DNA of 64,000 nt, taken from Berberis thunbergii (taxonomy: Eukaryota > Streptophyta > Magnoliopsida > Ranunculales > Berberidaceae). The stretch lies in NCBI GenBank assembly GCA_003290165.1, contig QNQO01000521.1, positions 645,365 through 709,364 on the forward strand, given 5' to 3'. A program made the position numbers and the translations under genes. The notes beneath the pieces are model-generated. The model did no database searches. It saw only the letters and a list, made by a program, of their open reading frames with translations, and was not told where the DNA came from. Position 1 is the first letter of the stretch, and each line of letters starts with the position of its first letter. Below are positions 31,001 to 42,485 of the stretch, in pieces.

Positions 31001-34000
31001 TCCTTAATTAAGGAATTGCAAGGTTTAATTACTAAGCAATGTTTGTGAAAAATGAAATTAAGGAAACACATATCTAGTTTGATATTGTTTCTCTCAATAA
31101 TTTCATATTTGAGAATGAAAGGAGGCTGAGATTCAGTTCCTATATTGAATGTGATAATGCCATAAGATGTAGCTTTAAAAGGATGAATTGTAGCAAAACA
31201 TGATATACCAATTTCTTTTTGGGTCATGCTTTGGGCTTGCAAGAAATCCTTTTTGATACAAACCTTATAGGCATTAGTCCAATTATCTTGTATAGCTAAA
31301 CTAGGGATGTTAGCCATAGACAAGATACGAGAATTCACAATAGGAATTAATCCTTCATAAAGATCAGCAAATGAATCAATAAGAGCCTTACATCGAATGG
31401 TAAGATCTTGATTGATACAGAGGTTGATTTGGTAAAACCAACACTGATGTTTTGCTTGATTAATGTTATGTAAACATTTTTGAGAAATTTGAACAATATC
31501 AGAAGAATATGAAGAATCAAACTTCAGAGATTGAGTCCGATTTTGATTTAAAATCACAATCTCAATTGTGATATCATTTTCTTCATATTGATTGACAAGA
31601 ATAGAAGATCTGAAAGATCTTTTAACTCTGTCAAAATTTAGTTTGTGGTCATAAAAGAGTTTTATGAACTCAGAGTTTAATATGAAATTGAGATTTGTTG
31701 TAATGTGAAGAAACTTGTGACTCTGGTTAGTTTCAACACATTTATCATCATTATTAGATGCAAAGAATTCTGAAACAGAAAGATTATTCAGATTGGGAAT
31801 CTGAAAATCTTTATCAGATTGTTCAGAATCTGCATTGTTAATTTGGTTATTTAATTCTGAAACAGGAAGATTGTTCGAATTTGGAATTTGAAAATCTTCA
31901 TCAGAATGTTCAGAATCTGAATTGTTACGAACTTGTATATACTTATTCGTACTGGATTTAGACATAGCTGCAAATTGAATGGGTTGTTCCAATTTGCAAG
32001 TCTTATGGGTTTTGCCAGTCTTTTGGGCCTTGTTAGTCTTAAGGGCCATTGCACATGTTTGTGCATAATGACCTGGACGTCCACACTCATAGCATATGGG
32101 CTTTGAATGCTTCATAGCCGAATGGGGAGACTTAGGCTTATGTTTCTTATGCCTTTTGGGCGGACTATAATAACGATCATAGTCCTTGGGCTTAAGAGGT
32201 TCTGGTCCATATGGACGTTTGGACTTAAATTTTCGGGCTGGATGAGACCGATAAAGAAGTTTGGAACGAGATGGCTCCTTGGAAAGAGATGGTTGCTGAT
32301 GAGGGATTTGAACTCTATCAGTTCCAATTGAATTACAGGAATCAAGACAAATTGTATCTTGGTTCTGAATTTGATTGTAAAGCTGCAAAGCACAGCTTTT
32401 AATGGAAAAGATGATATCTGCAAATGATAACAATTCATAGGGGATATCACCGAGATTATTTGCTGTTAATCTGTTTCGACAGATTTTAGCAAACTTTGAA
32501 GGAAGACCAGAAATAAATTTCTGCTTCCAAATTGGATTATTAGAATCAGATTGATTCTCAACTTGTTTAAGAAATAAATATTTGTAAAACCAAAAATGAC
32601 TTAATGTCGGACATTTGAGGTTTGACAATAAAATTTCATTGTTTGTATTAGAATTATCCACAAAAATTTCCAAGATGCAGAAGATCAATCTATGAACTGC
32701 ATATGGACTGACTAAACTCTTAGATTTAGTTATTCTGGGATTTTCTAATAATTGGTTTTGTTTTTGCTTAGGATAAATATCCCACCATTTCTTGAGTATT
32801 CCAGAAAATCCATCGATGAGTAGTCTTGCTATTGTAGTTTCAGGTTTCCCTTGACTACGATAAACAAAGGCTATCATGATCATTTCATGGAGTAACTTAA
32901 TCGTATTTTCTACAGAGAGACCATCTATATTCCATGTATAGAGGTACTTTGTAGAAATTAATGTATTTATTTGAAGAGGTGATGGTTCTTCAAATTGCAT
33001 ATTTATATTTGAATTTTGATTGTGAATTATGCCAGGTTTAGCATTTGTTAAGGAATTGATCTCATATTGACAATAAGTCAAGTGATGATCTAATTCAATG
33101 CTAGAAGGTTGTGCATATTTCAACAGATTGATATCGTATTGAATATAATTCAAACGATCTAATTCAATCATTGGATCAAAATTGTGAATACAATTAATTT
33201 TATCTTTAGCAGAGACAGTAGTAACATAAGGTTTGTGACTAGTACAAGCTGCTAATTTAGTGGTTTGAATCCTTTTATGTTGAGAAATTAGAACATTTTG
33301 TTCCTCATAAGTAGGTACAGAGTACGATACTGGATTAACATCAGTAGGTACCTTGTACAATACTGGTTTTGATTCAAAGGGTTGGTTATGAATCAATTGA
33401 GTATTAGTCAATTGATCATCCTGGCTTTGATCATTAGAACAATGATCTATGATCAGTTCAGAATCCAACAAATTAGTATTGTTAGGTTGTATAACCCTAC
33501 TAATTCCTTTGAATGAGTTCTCATTATCATTGTGAGTGGAAGAAGAAGCAACTTCAAGTGCTTCACTTAATGGTAGATCAGATTTTTTAACCGTATTGGT
33601 TTCTGTTGGATATTCTTGTTTTGTATTTGTAATAGTTAAAACATGAACCTGAGGTACATGTATATTGAAATACCAGTCTAGGAATGGTATATTGGTTTTT
33701 AATTGTTCACAACAATCATAGAAAGGTTTGTTGAGGGCAAATCTTTCTATTTCTGTTGTTTGTGATTGAAATTTCAATCTTCTTTCTGTGTTTTCTAGAG
33801 ATAAGAAATCTCTTTTGATGAACTCTTTGTCGACTTTAAAAGGTGTAGACAGAGAAGTCAGACAACTTACTCTAGGCAGAAACTTCATTTCTGACTGAGT
33901 TAAGGGTTTAATAGGAGAATGATTCTCCATCTGAGATTGAGTGAGTAACTCAAGATTGGAAGTTGATTGCTTGTTCTGAGGAAACTGGGTCGTATCACTC

Positions 34001-34110
34001 AGACTAGCAATACTTGTTTGAGGAAGAACTTCAGACGGTGTTGAAGTTCTATGACTTTGAAATTGCTTAAGACCATTAGTCTTAGCATTGTTAGTCTTAA
34101 AAGACTTCAT
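28030..34110 (-). CDS. Type-B fused polyprotein, unit 2 (reference copy)
   Basis: 2026 codons without interruption, start ATG at 34110. Approximate residues: zinc knuckle 673-686; protease remnant 909-919 (ALIDSFADLYEG, catalytic Gly lost); movement protein 1043-1210 (LGLIHTALKPL to PRSLPPIQ); RT remnant 1282-1310 (HWIYYPLSC, FYKFDLM) without palm catalytic residues; RNase H remnant about 1440-1545 (YHSGIWYF kept, TDAS lost); ORF2 part 1638-2026 starting MSSSNSSS and ending in an acidic DDCY tail. Compared with type A, the movement domain has moved from the N-terminus to between protease and RT. An unbroken frame this long is unlikely to last by chance, so the protein was probably selected when the virus was active or integration is recent. 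Confidence 0.85.
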   Translation of the reverse strand: MKSFKTNNAKTNGLKQFQSHRTSTPSEVLPQTSIASLSDTTQFPQNKQSTSNLELLTQSQMENHSPIKPLTQSEMKFLPRVSCLTSLSTPFKVDKEFIKRDFLSLENTERRLKFQSQTTEIERFALNKPFYDCCEQLKTNIPFLDWYFNIHVPQVHVLTITNTKQEYPTETNTVKKSDLPLSEALEVASSSTHNDNENSFKGISRVIQPNNTNLLDSELIIDHCSNDQSQDDQLTNTQLIHNQPFESKPVLYKVPTDVNPVSYSVPTYEEQNVLISQHKRIQTTKLAACTSHKPYVTTVSAKDKINCIHNFDPMIELDRLNYIQYDINLLKYAQPSSIELDHHLTYCQYEINSLTNAKPGIIHNQNSNINMQFEEPSPLQINTLISTKYLYTWNIDGLSVENTIKLLHEMIMIAFVYRSQGKPETTIARLLIDGFSGILKKWWDIYPKQKQNQLLENPRITKSKSLVSPYAVHRLIFCILEIFVDNSNTNNEILLSNLKCPTLSHFWFYKYLFLKQVENQSDSNNPIWKQKFISGLPSKFAKICRNRLTANNLGDIPYELLSFADIIFSIKSCALQLYNQIQNQDTICLDSCNSIGTDRVQIPHQQPSLSKEPSRSKLLYRSHPARKFKSKRPYGPEPLKPKDYDRYYSPPKRHKKHKPKSPHSAMKHSKPICYECGRPGHYAQTCAMALKTNKAQKTGKTHKTCKLEQPIQFAAMSKSSTNKYIQVRNNSDSEHSDEDFQIPNSNNLPVSELNNQINNADSEQSDKDFQIPNLNNLSVSEFFASNNDDKCVETNQSHKFLHITTNLNFILNSEFIKLFYDHKLNFDRVKRSFRSSILVNQYEENDITIEIVILNQNRTQSLKFDSSYSSDIVQISQKCLHNINQAKHQCWFYQINLCINQDLTIRCKALIDSFADLYEGLIPIVNSRILSMANIPSLAIQDNWTNAYKVCIKKDFLQAQSMTQKEIGISCFATIHPFKATSYGIITFNIGTESQPPFILKYEIIERNNIKLDMCFLNFIFHKHCLVIKPCNSLIKEIHKTFQLGLIHTALKPLTRFNSYDSVAIRNYSHHKFCDTLFKFAESSLSWGSAHSRCCTNLPVSLCDSHLLETLTISCQSNNFDLVKEVEPFALRFIIMYRAIKTPLSPIALQFYERGHTILFENNDQITNEFVHKTIQRDQVIQSELEHWILEGASLPRSLPPIQVCPNHPFVRVFYDISFNDSLSLPNMCLNQITSEFRTYYMTEIKTLISSNSHWINDNTITDLIRENLQSVIKAMPLIQTFHWIYYPLSCIDLLLRFHSICEFYKFDLMHNFIEILNILHRDVFSLCHFSNVNLMNTLIEILTILNRDCLSLSSNKHLNDPLIISKSNIQRHQRIRKMKNTSFKFFFISLLLKYQNSIEINTQISRSNESVIFRSNEFATKFQNEFNRKILFPKIFKMFSRDYWFHINQNQLGLWTSVNLHKPKAHSSNVCLIRPNNKFLPYLRFSNPEVYLETVKSRKVTLGYSGIRNQYSLPQCIHDFIIHYHSGIWYFNTSSEVFSIVSCIIFQIDLIMIFQNQNHMFNGLYSFQNDLTNHIFQNDLTNHSFQIPFKSIKRILNVFKQIFAKWHDHFQPLILFLTENDNSLVCSLSREFCLATMSSSNSSSPKPSSVPKPKSKSQYAMLPSASKHQTFLSSVLAQRFNPLNTEATGSSRTSSPEPLHSASNLFLSQQSLEFICMIEPSMYDLINEPQLIAQNLFLPQQQFEEADPSKTQEFYEFILVDSDSVIVTHHYDNSENIAVSYCQIIKVLSEADWNQLPHFPKKFSVNYVPPVYNYLDYKLAWSRAFFIQSQNCGHSWLLQFCPIFCQKTVPLWFQQTWWSHFGPVLEIVPLDVQEGWKVFQSQYQPPMPSTEQVLSLWFFIQFRLSWILCWDYQCSELSKPCQSQQSPKWFCRRFMVKWWSQLDHSHATKEGVLRFFSKHPQVPAPQVNPISPWSEEKALRHLLRQSPKKLIPKQLFETISSETSEEDDATVLPKVDDDCYNVFSN

Positions 34111-34209
34111 GCTTAATTGAACTTTGTTTAAAATTGAAAACAATTTGAGTTTAATTTGAAAATTGTTTTGAATAAAAACAGAGATTAAAAGACTTTAATT
34201 TGATCAAGC

Positions 34210-34281
34210 CAATCGATCGATTTAGCTCTAAGACAGTTTCCTGTTTTACACTTAGAGAGGACCTAGAAGATCTTATCAGAG
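34210..34281 (-). ncRNA. Conserved 72-nt leader stem-loop element, B unit 2
   Basis: Identical in sequence to the unit 1 copy and in the same place in the leader. Confidence 0.55.
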
Positions 34282-34807
34282 GTTGATCCTTCTTTTAATT
34301 GAAGGTTTTAATAAGAAAAGAAATCAATTTGATTTTTAAAGAACATCAGAAGGTATGTAACCTTATTGAATGACACAATTCTGATCTAGGGAACATAAAA
34401 ATACAAGATCGGGATTTCAATTTAAGAAGATGATTTCAAGTAAATCTGATTTTGAAAATTCAAAATTATGTTCTTAATACCTAGATATCATGATAATTGC
34501 AAGATCTAATATCTATAAAAATCTAATGATAAATCTAGAATAAATCTTGAAAACAAAGACAAACTTACTTCAATTTAATTTGAGGATGGGAGTTGGGAAT
34601 ACTTGCATCCGGACCACCTACAGCTGGAACACCTAATTTTGAATGGGACCACCTAACCACGATCACTCCTTCTGCGCTCACCATGGCGACTTACACTTGG
34701 ATCTGGCTCCTAACGGCTGACCAACACTCTTAGGCTTGCCAACGCTATCAACGGCTGACCAATGATACCTTAGACTACCAACTATTCCCCCCAAAGAAAA
34801 ATGAAGG

Positions 34808-34823
34808 CTTGGCTCTGATACCA
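34808..34823 (-). other. tRNA-Met primer-binding site, B unit 2
   Basis: The minus strand reads TGGTATCAGAGCCAAG, identical to unit 1. Confidence 0.85.
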
Positions 34824-35108
34824 ATTTCTACCCCAGGAGTTATCAAGATGATAATAGATAGAAGAAGATGGCAAATAGTATGATATGCAGATAATATGCA
34901 ACGAAATTTTGAAGAAACAAAATAAGAAATACTGAAATCAAAACAGAAATCTTAGCCCATCTTATATTCTATCCTTGATCTGTTTAGACGAACGGTGCCA
35001 ATTCACCTTCTTAGGGGTGAATAATGAGATGTTCAATTAAAAACAGATCGTAGATAAAATAAAAGAAGAGATAAATAAATAAAATAACTAAGATAGATGA
35101 AAGACTTC

Positions 35109-35114
35109 TTTATT
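35109..35114 (-). terminator. Polyadenylation signal, B unit 3
   Basis: AATAAA on the minus strand, same position as in the other units. Confidence 0.65.
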
Positions 35115-35259
35115 AATAATCAAGAAGTAATATACAAGAAGTAGAAAAGAAAATAAAAGAAACAGAGAGGAAAGCTTAAGGGACTTACAGGTTGAAAGGG
35201 AAGAGACTAAAAACTGATTAGAGAAAAAAAACTAGTTTTCCTACATGTACAAACTACTT

Positions 35260-35687
35260 CTATATTTATAGCTAAAGGTTGCTTCGAGAAGAAGCCTTGC
35301 TGGAAGATAAGAATCCTTTGGACTATTTGTCTTTTGTGTGAGTGGAGGTGGACTGTTGAATCATGCTTCTACTGTGCACCTTTTGACTGTCGGCAGATAC
35401 TGTTGAAGATGCTTCGACTGTAGCTGCACTAATGGAGTTGACTGTAGCTTCACGCGGAGGCTTTTGCAAAGAAGGAAAGATGCTTGTCGGGCTGTCTGTT
35501 GACTATAGCCGAAAGCACTTTTGTTGTTTTTGGAGCTGGCAGATGCTGCTATTGATGGGAATGGACATGGGACCGGACGACTGCAAAGTCGTTGTTTGCT
35601 TGTGGATGTGGCGGAGAAGGCCTTTGAGTGCTTGTGGAGGTGGCAGATAACGCCATTGATTGTCATACTAGACATGGGTCCACTTAG
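35260..35687 (-). promoter_or_regulatory. B promoter, between units 2 and 3
   Basis: TATA box CTATAAATATAG at 35271-35260. It would serve unit 2. The variable five bases are at 35237-35241. Confidence 0.7.
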
Positions 35688-38600
35688 TTAGTTGGAGAAG
35701 ACATTGTAACAGTCATCATCAACCTTGGGAAGAACTGTTGCGTCGTCTTCTTCAGATGTTTCTGAGCTTATTGTTTCAAAAAGCTGCTTAGGAATCAGCT
35801 TTTTTGGAGATTGTCTGAGAAGATGGCGGAGAGCTTTTTCTTCAGACCATGGAGAAATGGGATTTACCTGAGGAGCAGGTACTTGAGGATGTTTGGAGAA
35901 GAAGCGGAGAACTCCTTCTTTTGTTGCATGGGAGTGATCAAGTTGAGACCACCATTTGACCATGAAGCGGCGACAAAACCACTTTGGTGATTGTTGAGAT
36001 TGACATGGCTTGGATAATTCTGAACACTGGTAATCCCAGCATAAAATCCAAGATAATCTAAATTGAATAAAAAACCAGAGTGACAACACCTGTTCAGTGG
36101 ACGGCATTGGAGGCTGGTATTGAGACTGAAAAACCTTCCATCCTTCTTGTACATCAAGAGGGACAATTTCTAGAACAGGACCAAAATGACTCCACCATGT
36201 TTGTTGAAACCAAAGTGGAACAGTCTTTTGGCAGAAGATTGGACAGAACTGAAGAAGCCATGAATGACCGCAGTTTTGTGATTGAATGAAGAAGGCTCTT
36301 GACCAAGCTAATTTGTAGTCAAGATAATTGTAGACTGGAGGAACATAGTTCACTGAGAACTTCTTGGGAAAATGGGGAAGCTGGTTCCAATCAGCTTCAG
36401 AGAGAACTTTGATGATTTGGCAGTAGGAGACTGCAATATTTTCAGAATTGTCATAGTGATGGGTTACTATAACAGAATCTGAGTCTACAAGAATGAACTC
36501 GTAGAATTCTTGAGTTTTGGAAGGGTCTGCTTCTTCAAACTGTTGTTGAGGAAGAAACAGATTTTGGGCTATGAGCTGGGGCTCATTGATCAGATCGTAC
36601 ATCGAAGGTTCGATCATACAGATGAATTCAAGACTTTGTTGTGAAAGGAAAAGATTTGATGCCGAATGTAACGGCTCTGGAGAACTGGTTCTGGAAGAGC
36701 CAGTGGCTTCTGTGTTCAAGGGATTGAACCTTTGAGCAAGAACAGAAGAAAGAAAGGTCTGATGCTTTGATGCAGAAGGCAACATAGCATATTGGGATTT
36801 TGATTTTGGTTTTGGGACAGAAGAAGGTTTAGGAGACGATGAGTTAGAAGAACTCATTGTTGCTAAGCAAAACTCTCTGGATAAAGAACATACAAGAGAG
36901 TTGTCATTCTCTGTTAAAAACAAAATCAATGGTTGAAAATGATCATGCCACTTGGCAAAGATCTGTTTGAAAACATTTAAAATCCTTTTGATGGATTTAA
37001 AAGGTATTTGAAAAGAATGATTTGTTAAATCATTTTGAAAAATATGATTTGTTAAATCATTTTGAAAACTATATAGACCATTGAACATATGATTTTGATT
37101 TTGAAAAATCATGATCAAATCAATTTGAAATATGATGCATGATACAATGGAGAAGACTTCAGAAGAAGTATTGAAATACCAAATACCTGAATGGTAATGG
37201 ATAATAAAGTCATGAATACATTGTGGAAGACTATACTGGTTACGTATACCACTGTATCCTAAAGTGACTTTTCTTGATTTGACTGTTTCGAGATAGACCT
37301 CGGGATTGGAAAATCTTAAATAAGGAAGAAACTTGTTATTGGGCCTGATAAGACAGACATTGGATGAATGGGCTTTGGGCTTGTGCAGATTGACACTAGT
37401 CCATAGTCCTAATTGGTTTTGATTTATGTGAAACCAATAATCTCGAGAAAACATTTTGAAAATCTTTGGAAAAAGAATTTTGCGATTAAATTCATTTTGG
37501 AATTTAGTTGCAAATTCATTTGACCTAAAGATTACAGATTCATTTGACCTAGAGATCTGTGTGTTGATCTCAATAGAATTTTGATATTTGAGAAGTAAAG
37601 AAATAAAGAAAAACTTGAAGGAAGTGTTTTTCATTTTTCTTATTCGTTGATGTCTTTGGATGTTTGATTTAGAGATGATCAAAGGATCATTGAGATGCTT
37701 ATTTGAAGATAGAGATAAACAATCTCTATTGAGGATTGTCAAAATCTCAATGAGGGTATTCATGAGATTGACGTTTGAAAAATGACATAGAGAGAAAACA
37801 TCTCTATGCAAGATATTTAGAATCTCAATGAAGTTATGCATGAGATCAAACTTGTAAAATTCACAGATAGAGTGAAATCTTAAAAGAAGATCAATACAAG
37901 ATAGTGGATAATAAATCCAATGGAAAGTCTGGATTAAAGGCATAGCCTTTATAACAGACTGAAGATTTTCTCTAATTAGATCAGTGATTGTGTTATCATT
38001 AATCCAATGAGAATTGGAAGAAATCAAGGTTTTGATTTCTGTCATATAATATGTCCTAAATTCAGATGTTATCTGATTTAGACACATGTTGGGAAGACTC
38101 AGAGAGTCATTGAAAGAAATGTCATAAAAGACACGAACAAAAGGATGATTTGGACAAACTTGAATTGGAGGAAGACTTCTTGGGAGAGAAGCTCCTTCAA
38201 GGATCCAATGTTCTAATTCAGATTGAATGACCTGATCTCTTTGAATTGTCTTGTGGACGAATTCATTAGTTATCTGGTCATTGTTTTCAAAAAGGATGGT
38301 GTGTCCTCTTTCATAAAATTGAAGAGCTATAGGGCTCAATGGAGTTTTTATTGCTCTATACATAATTATGAATCTTAGAGCAAATGGTTCAACTTCTTTA
38401 ACTAAATCAAAGTTGTTGGACTGACAAGAGATTGTGAGTGTCTCGAGGAGATGTGAATCACAAAGAGACACAGGGAGGTTAGTGCAACATCTGGAATGAG
38501 CTGAACCCCAAGAGAGTGATGACTCTGCAAATTTAAACAGAGTGTCACAGAATTTGTGATGACTATAATTGCGAATTGCAACTGAGTCATAAGAATTAAA

Positions 38601-41600
38601 CCTGGTTAGAGGTTTCAGGGCTGTGTGAATTAAACCTAATTGAAAAGTTTTATGAATTTCCTTAATTAAGGAATTGCAAGGTTTAATTACTAAGCAATGT
38701 TTGTGAAAAATGAAATTAAGGAAACACATATCTAGTTTGATATTGTTTCTCTCAATAATTTCATATTTGAGAATGAAAGGAGGCTGAGATTCAGTTCCTA
38801 TATTGAATGTGATAATGCCATAAGATGTAGCTTTAAAAGGATGAATTGTAGCAAAACATGATATACCAATTTCTTTTTGGGTCATGCTTTGGGCTTGCAA
38901 GAAATCCTTTTTGATACAAACCTTATAGGCATTAGTCCAATTATCTTGTATAGCTAAACTAGGGATGTTAGCCATAGACAAGATACGAGAATTCACAATA
39001 GGAATTAATCCTTCATAAAGATCAGCAAATGAATCAATAAGAGCCTTACAACGAATGGTAAGATCTTGATTGATACAGAGGTTGATTTGGTAAAACCAAC
39101 ACTGATGTTTTGCTTGATTAATGTTATGTAAACATTTTTGAGAAATTTGAACAATATCAGAAGAATATGAAGAATCAAACTTCAGAGATTGAGTCCGATT
39201 TTGATTTAAAATCACAATCTCAATTGTGATATCATTTTCTTCATATTGATTGACAAGAATAGAAGATCTGAAAGATCTTTTAACTCTGTCAAAATTTAGT
39301 TTGTGGTCATAAAAGAGTTTTATGAACTCAGAGTTTAATATGAAATTGAGATTTGTTGTAATGTGAAGAAACTTGTGACTCTGGTTAGTTTCAACACATT
39401 TATCATCATTATTAGATGCAAAGAATTCTGAAACAGAAAGATTATTCAGATTGGGAATCTGAAAATCTTTATCAGATTGTTCAGAATCTGCATTGTTAAT
39501 TTGGTTATTTAATTCTGAAACAGGAAGATTGTTCGAATTTGGAATTTGAAAATCTTCATCAGAATGTTCAGAATCTGAATTGTTACGAACTTGTATATAC
39601 TTATTCGTACTGGATTTAGACATAGCTGCAAATTGAATGGGTTGTTCCAATTTGCAAGTCTTATGGGTTTTGCCAGTCTTTTGGGCCTTGTTAGTCTTAA
39701 GGGCCATTGCACATGTTTGTGCATAATGACCTGGACGTCCACACTCATAGCATATGGGCTTTGAATGCTTCATAGCCGAATGGGGAGACTTAGGCTTATG
39801 TTTCTTATGCCTTTTGGGCGGACTATAATAACGATCATAGTCCTTGGGCTTAAGAGGTTCTGGTCCATATGGACGTTTGGACTTAAATTTTCGGGCTGGA
39901 TGAGACCGATAAAGAAGTTTGGAACGAGATGGCTCCTTGGAAAGAGATGGTTGCTGATGAGGGATTTGAACTCTATCAGTTCCAATTGAATTACAGGAAT
40001 CAAGACAAATTGTATCTTGGTTCTGAATTTGATTGTAAAGCTGCAAAGCACAGCTTTTAATGGAAAAGATGATATCTGCAAATGATAACAATTCATAGGG
40101 GATATCACCGAGATTATTTGCTGTTAATCTGTTTCGACAGATTTTAGCAAACTTTGAAGGAAGACCAGAAATAAATTTCTGCTTCCAAATTGGATTATTA
40201 GAATCAGATTGATTCTCAACTTGTTTAAGAAATAAATATTTGTAAAACCAAAAATGACTTAATGTCGGACATTTGAGGTTTGACAATAAAATTTCATTGT
40301 TTGTATTAGAATTATCCACAAAAATTTCCAAGATGCAGAAGATCAATCTATGAACTGCATATGGACTGACTAAACTCTTAGATTTAGTTATTCTGGGATT
40401 TTCTAATAATTGGTTTTGTTTTTGCTTAGGATAAATATCCCACCATTTCTTGAGTATTCCAGAAAATCCATCGATGAGTAGTCTTGCTATTGTAGTTTCA
40501 GGTTTCCCTTGACTACGATAAACAAAGGCTATCATGATCATTTCATGGAGTAACTTAATCGTATTTTCTACAGAGAGACCATCTATATTCCATGTATAGA
40601 GGTACTTTGTAGAAATTAATGTATTTATTTGAAGAGGTGATGGTTCTTCAAATTGCATATTTATATTTGAATTTTGATTGTGAATTATGCCAGGTTTAGC
40701 ATTTGTTAAGGAATTGATCTCATATTGACAATAAGTCAAGTGATGATCTAATTCAATGCTAGAAGGTTGTGCATATTTCAACAGATTGATATCGTATTGA
40801 ATATAATTCAAACGATCTAATTCAATCATTGGATCAAAATTGTGAATACAATTAATTTTATCTTTAGCAGAGACAGTAGTAACATAAGGTTTGTGACTAG
40901 TACAAGCTGCTAATTTAGTGGTTTGAATCCTTTTATGTTGAGAAATTAGAACATTTTGTTCCTCATAAGTAGGTACAGAGTACGATACTGGATTAACATC
41001 AGTAGGTACCTTGTACAATACTGGTTTTGATTCAAAGGGTTGGTTATGAATCAATTGAGTATTAGTCAATTGATCATCCTGGCTTTGATCATTAGAACAA
41101 TGATCTATGATCAGTTCAGAATCCAACAAATTAGTATTGTTAGGTTGTATAACCCTACTAATTCCTTTGAATGAGTTCTCATTATCATTGTGAGTGGAAG
41201 AAGAAGCAACTTCAAGTGCTTCACTTAATGGTAGATCAGATTTTTTAACCGTATTGGTTCTGTTGGATATTCTTGTTTTGTATTTGTAATAGTTAAAACA
41301 TGAACCTGAGGTACATGTATATTGAAATACCAGTCTAGGAATGGTATATTGGTTTTTAATTGTTCACAACAATCATAGAAAGGTTTGTTGAGGGCAAATC
41401 TTTCTATTTCTGTTGTTTGTGATTGAAATTTCAATCTTCTTTCTGTGTTTTCTAGAGATAAGAAATCTCTTTTGATGAACTCTTTGTCGACTTTAAAAGG
41501 TGTAGACAGAGAAGTCAGACAACTTACTCTAGGCAGAAACTTCATTTCTGACTGAGTTAAGGGTTTAATAGGAGAATGATTCTCCATCTGAGATTGAGTG

Positions 41601-41767
41601 AGTAACTCAAGATTGGAAGTTGATTGCTTGTTCTGAGGAAACTGGGTCGTATCACTCAGACTAGCAATACTTGTTTGAGGAAGAACTTCAGACGGTGTTG
41701 AAGTTCTATGACTTTGAAATTGCTTAAGACCATTAGTCTTAGCATTGTTAGTCTTAAAAGACTTCAT
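35688..41767 (-). pseudogene. Type-B fused polyprotein, unit 3, one frameshift
   Basis: Same protein as units 1 and 2 but broken by loss of one T near 41258, about 170 codons from the start. The upstream part ends after a short out-of-frame tail at 41225, and the remaining 1800-odd codons stay open to 35688. Everything from the coat-protein region to the ORF2 tail is otherwise intact. A one-base change in a short T run could be a true mutation or a sequencing error. Confidence 0.85.
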
Positions 41768-41866
41768 GCTTAATTGAACTTTGTTTAAAATTGAAAACAA
41801 TTTGAGTTTAATTTGAAAATTGTTTTGAATAAAAACAGAGATTAAAAGACTTTAATTTGATCAAGC

Positions 41867-41938
41867 CAATCGATCGATTTAGCTCTAAGACAGTTTCCTG
41901 TTTTACACTTAGAGAGGACCTAGAAGATCTTATCAGAG
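41867..41938 (-). ncRNA. Conserved 72-nt leader stem-loop element, B unit 3
   Basis: Same sequence as units 1 and 2. Confidence 0.55.
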
Positions 41939-42464
41939 GTTGATCCTTCTTTTAATTGAAGGTTTTAATAAGAAAAGAAATCAATTTGATTTTTAAAGAA
42001 CATCAGAAGGTATGTAACCTTATTGAATGACACAATTCTGATCTAGGGAACATAAAAATACAAGATCGGGATTTCAATTTAAGAAGATGATTTCAAGTAA
42101 ATCTGATTTTGAAAATTCAAAATTATGTTCTTAATACCTAGATATCATGATAATTGCAAGATCTAATATCTATAAAAATCTAATGATAAATCTAGAATAA
42201 ATCTTGAAAACAAAGACAAACTTACTTCAATTTAATTTGAGGATGGGAGTTGGGAATACTTGCATCCGGACCACCTACAGCTGGAACACCTAATTTTGAA
42301 TGGGACCACCTAACCACGATCACTCCTTCTGCGCTCACCATGGCGACTTACACTTGGATCTGGCTCCTAACGGCTGACCAACACTCTTAGGCTTGCCAAC
42401 GCTATCAACGGCTGACCAATGATACCTTAGACTACCAACTATTCCCCCCAAAGAAAAATGAAGG

Positions 42465-42479
42465 CTTGGCTCTGATACC
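42465..42479 (-). other. Truncated primer-binding site at the inversion junction
   Basis: The minus strand reads GGTATCAGAGCCAAG. The leading T and everything beyond it are replaced by plus-strand B sequence after about three filler bases. Confidence 0.8.
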
Positions 42480-42485
42480 TTCTTA

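Larger units (their letters stand above)
27412..35068 (-). repeat. Type-B pararetrovirus unit 2
   Basis: Second head-to-tail unit, 7657 bp, almost identical to unit 1 and joined to it without filler. That is the arrangement expected of a concatemer of circular genomes or of recombination between them. Confidence 0.92.
35069..42479 (-). repeat. Type-B pararetrovirus unit 3 (cut at the primer site)
   Basis: Third minus-strand unit. It stops at 42479 inside the primer-binding site, lacking only its first base, and is followed by plus-strand B sequence. The roughly 250 bp between the primer site and the unit boundary are missing. Confidence 0.92.
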
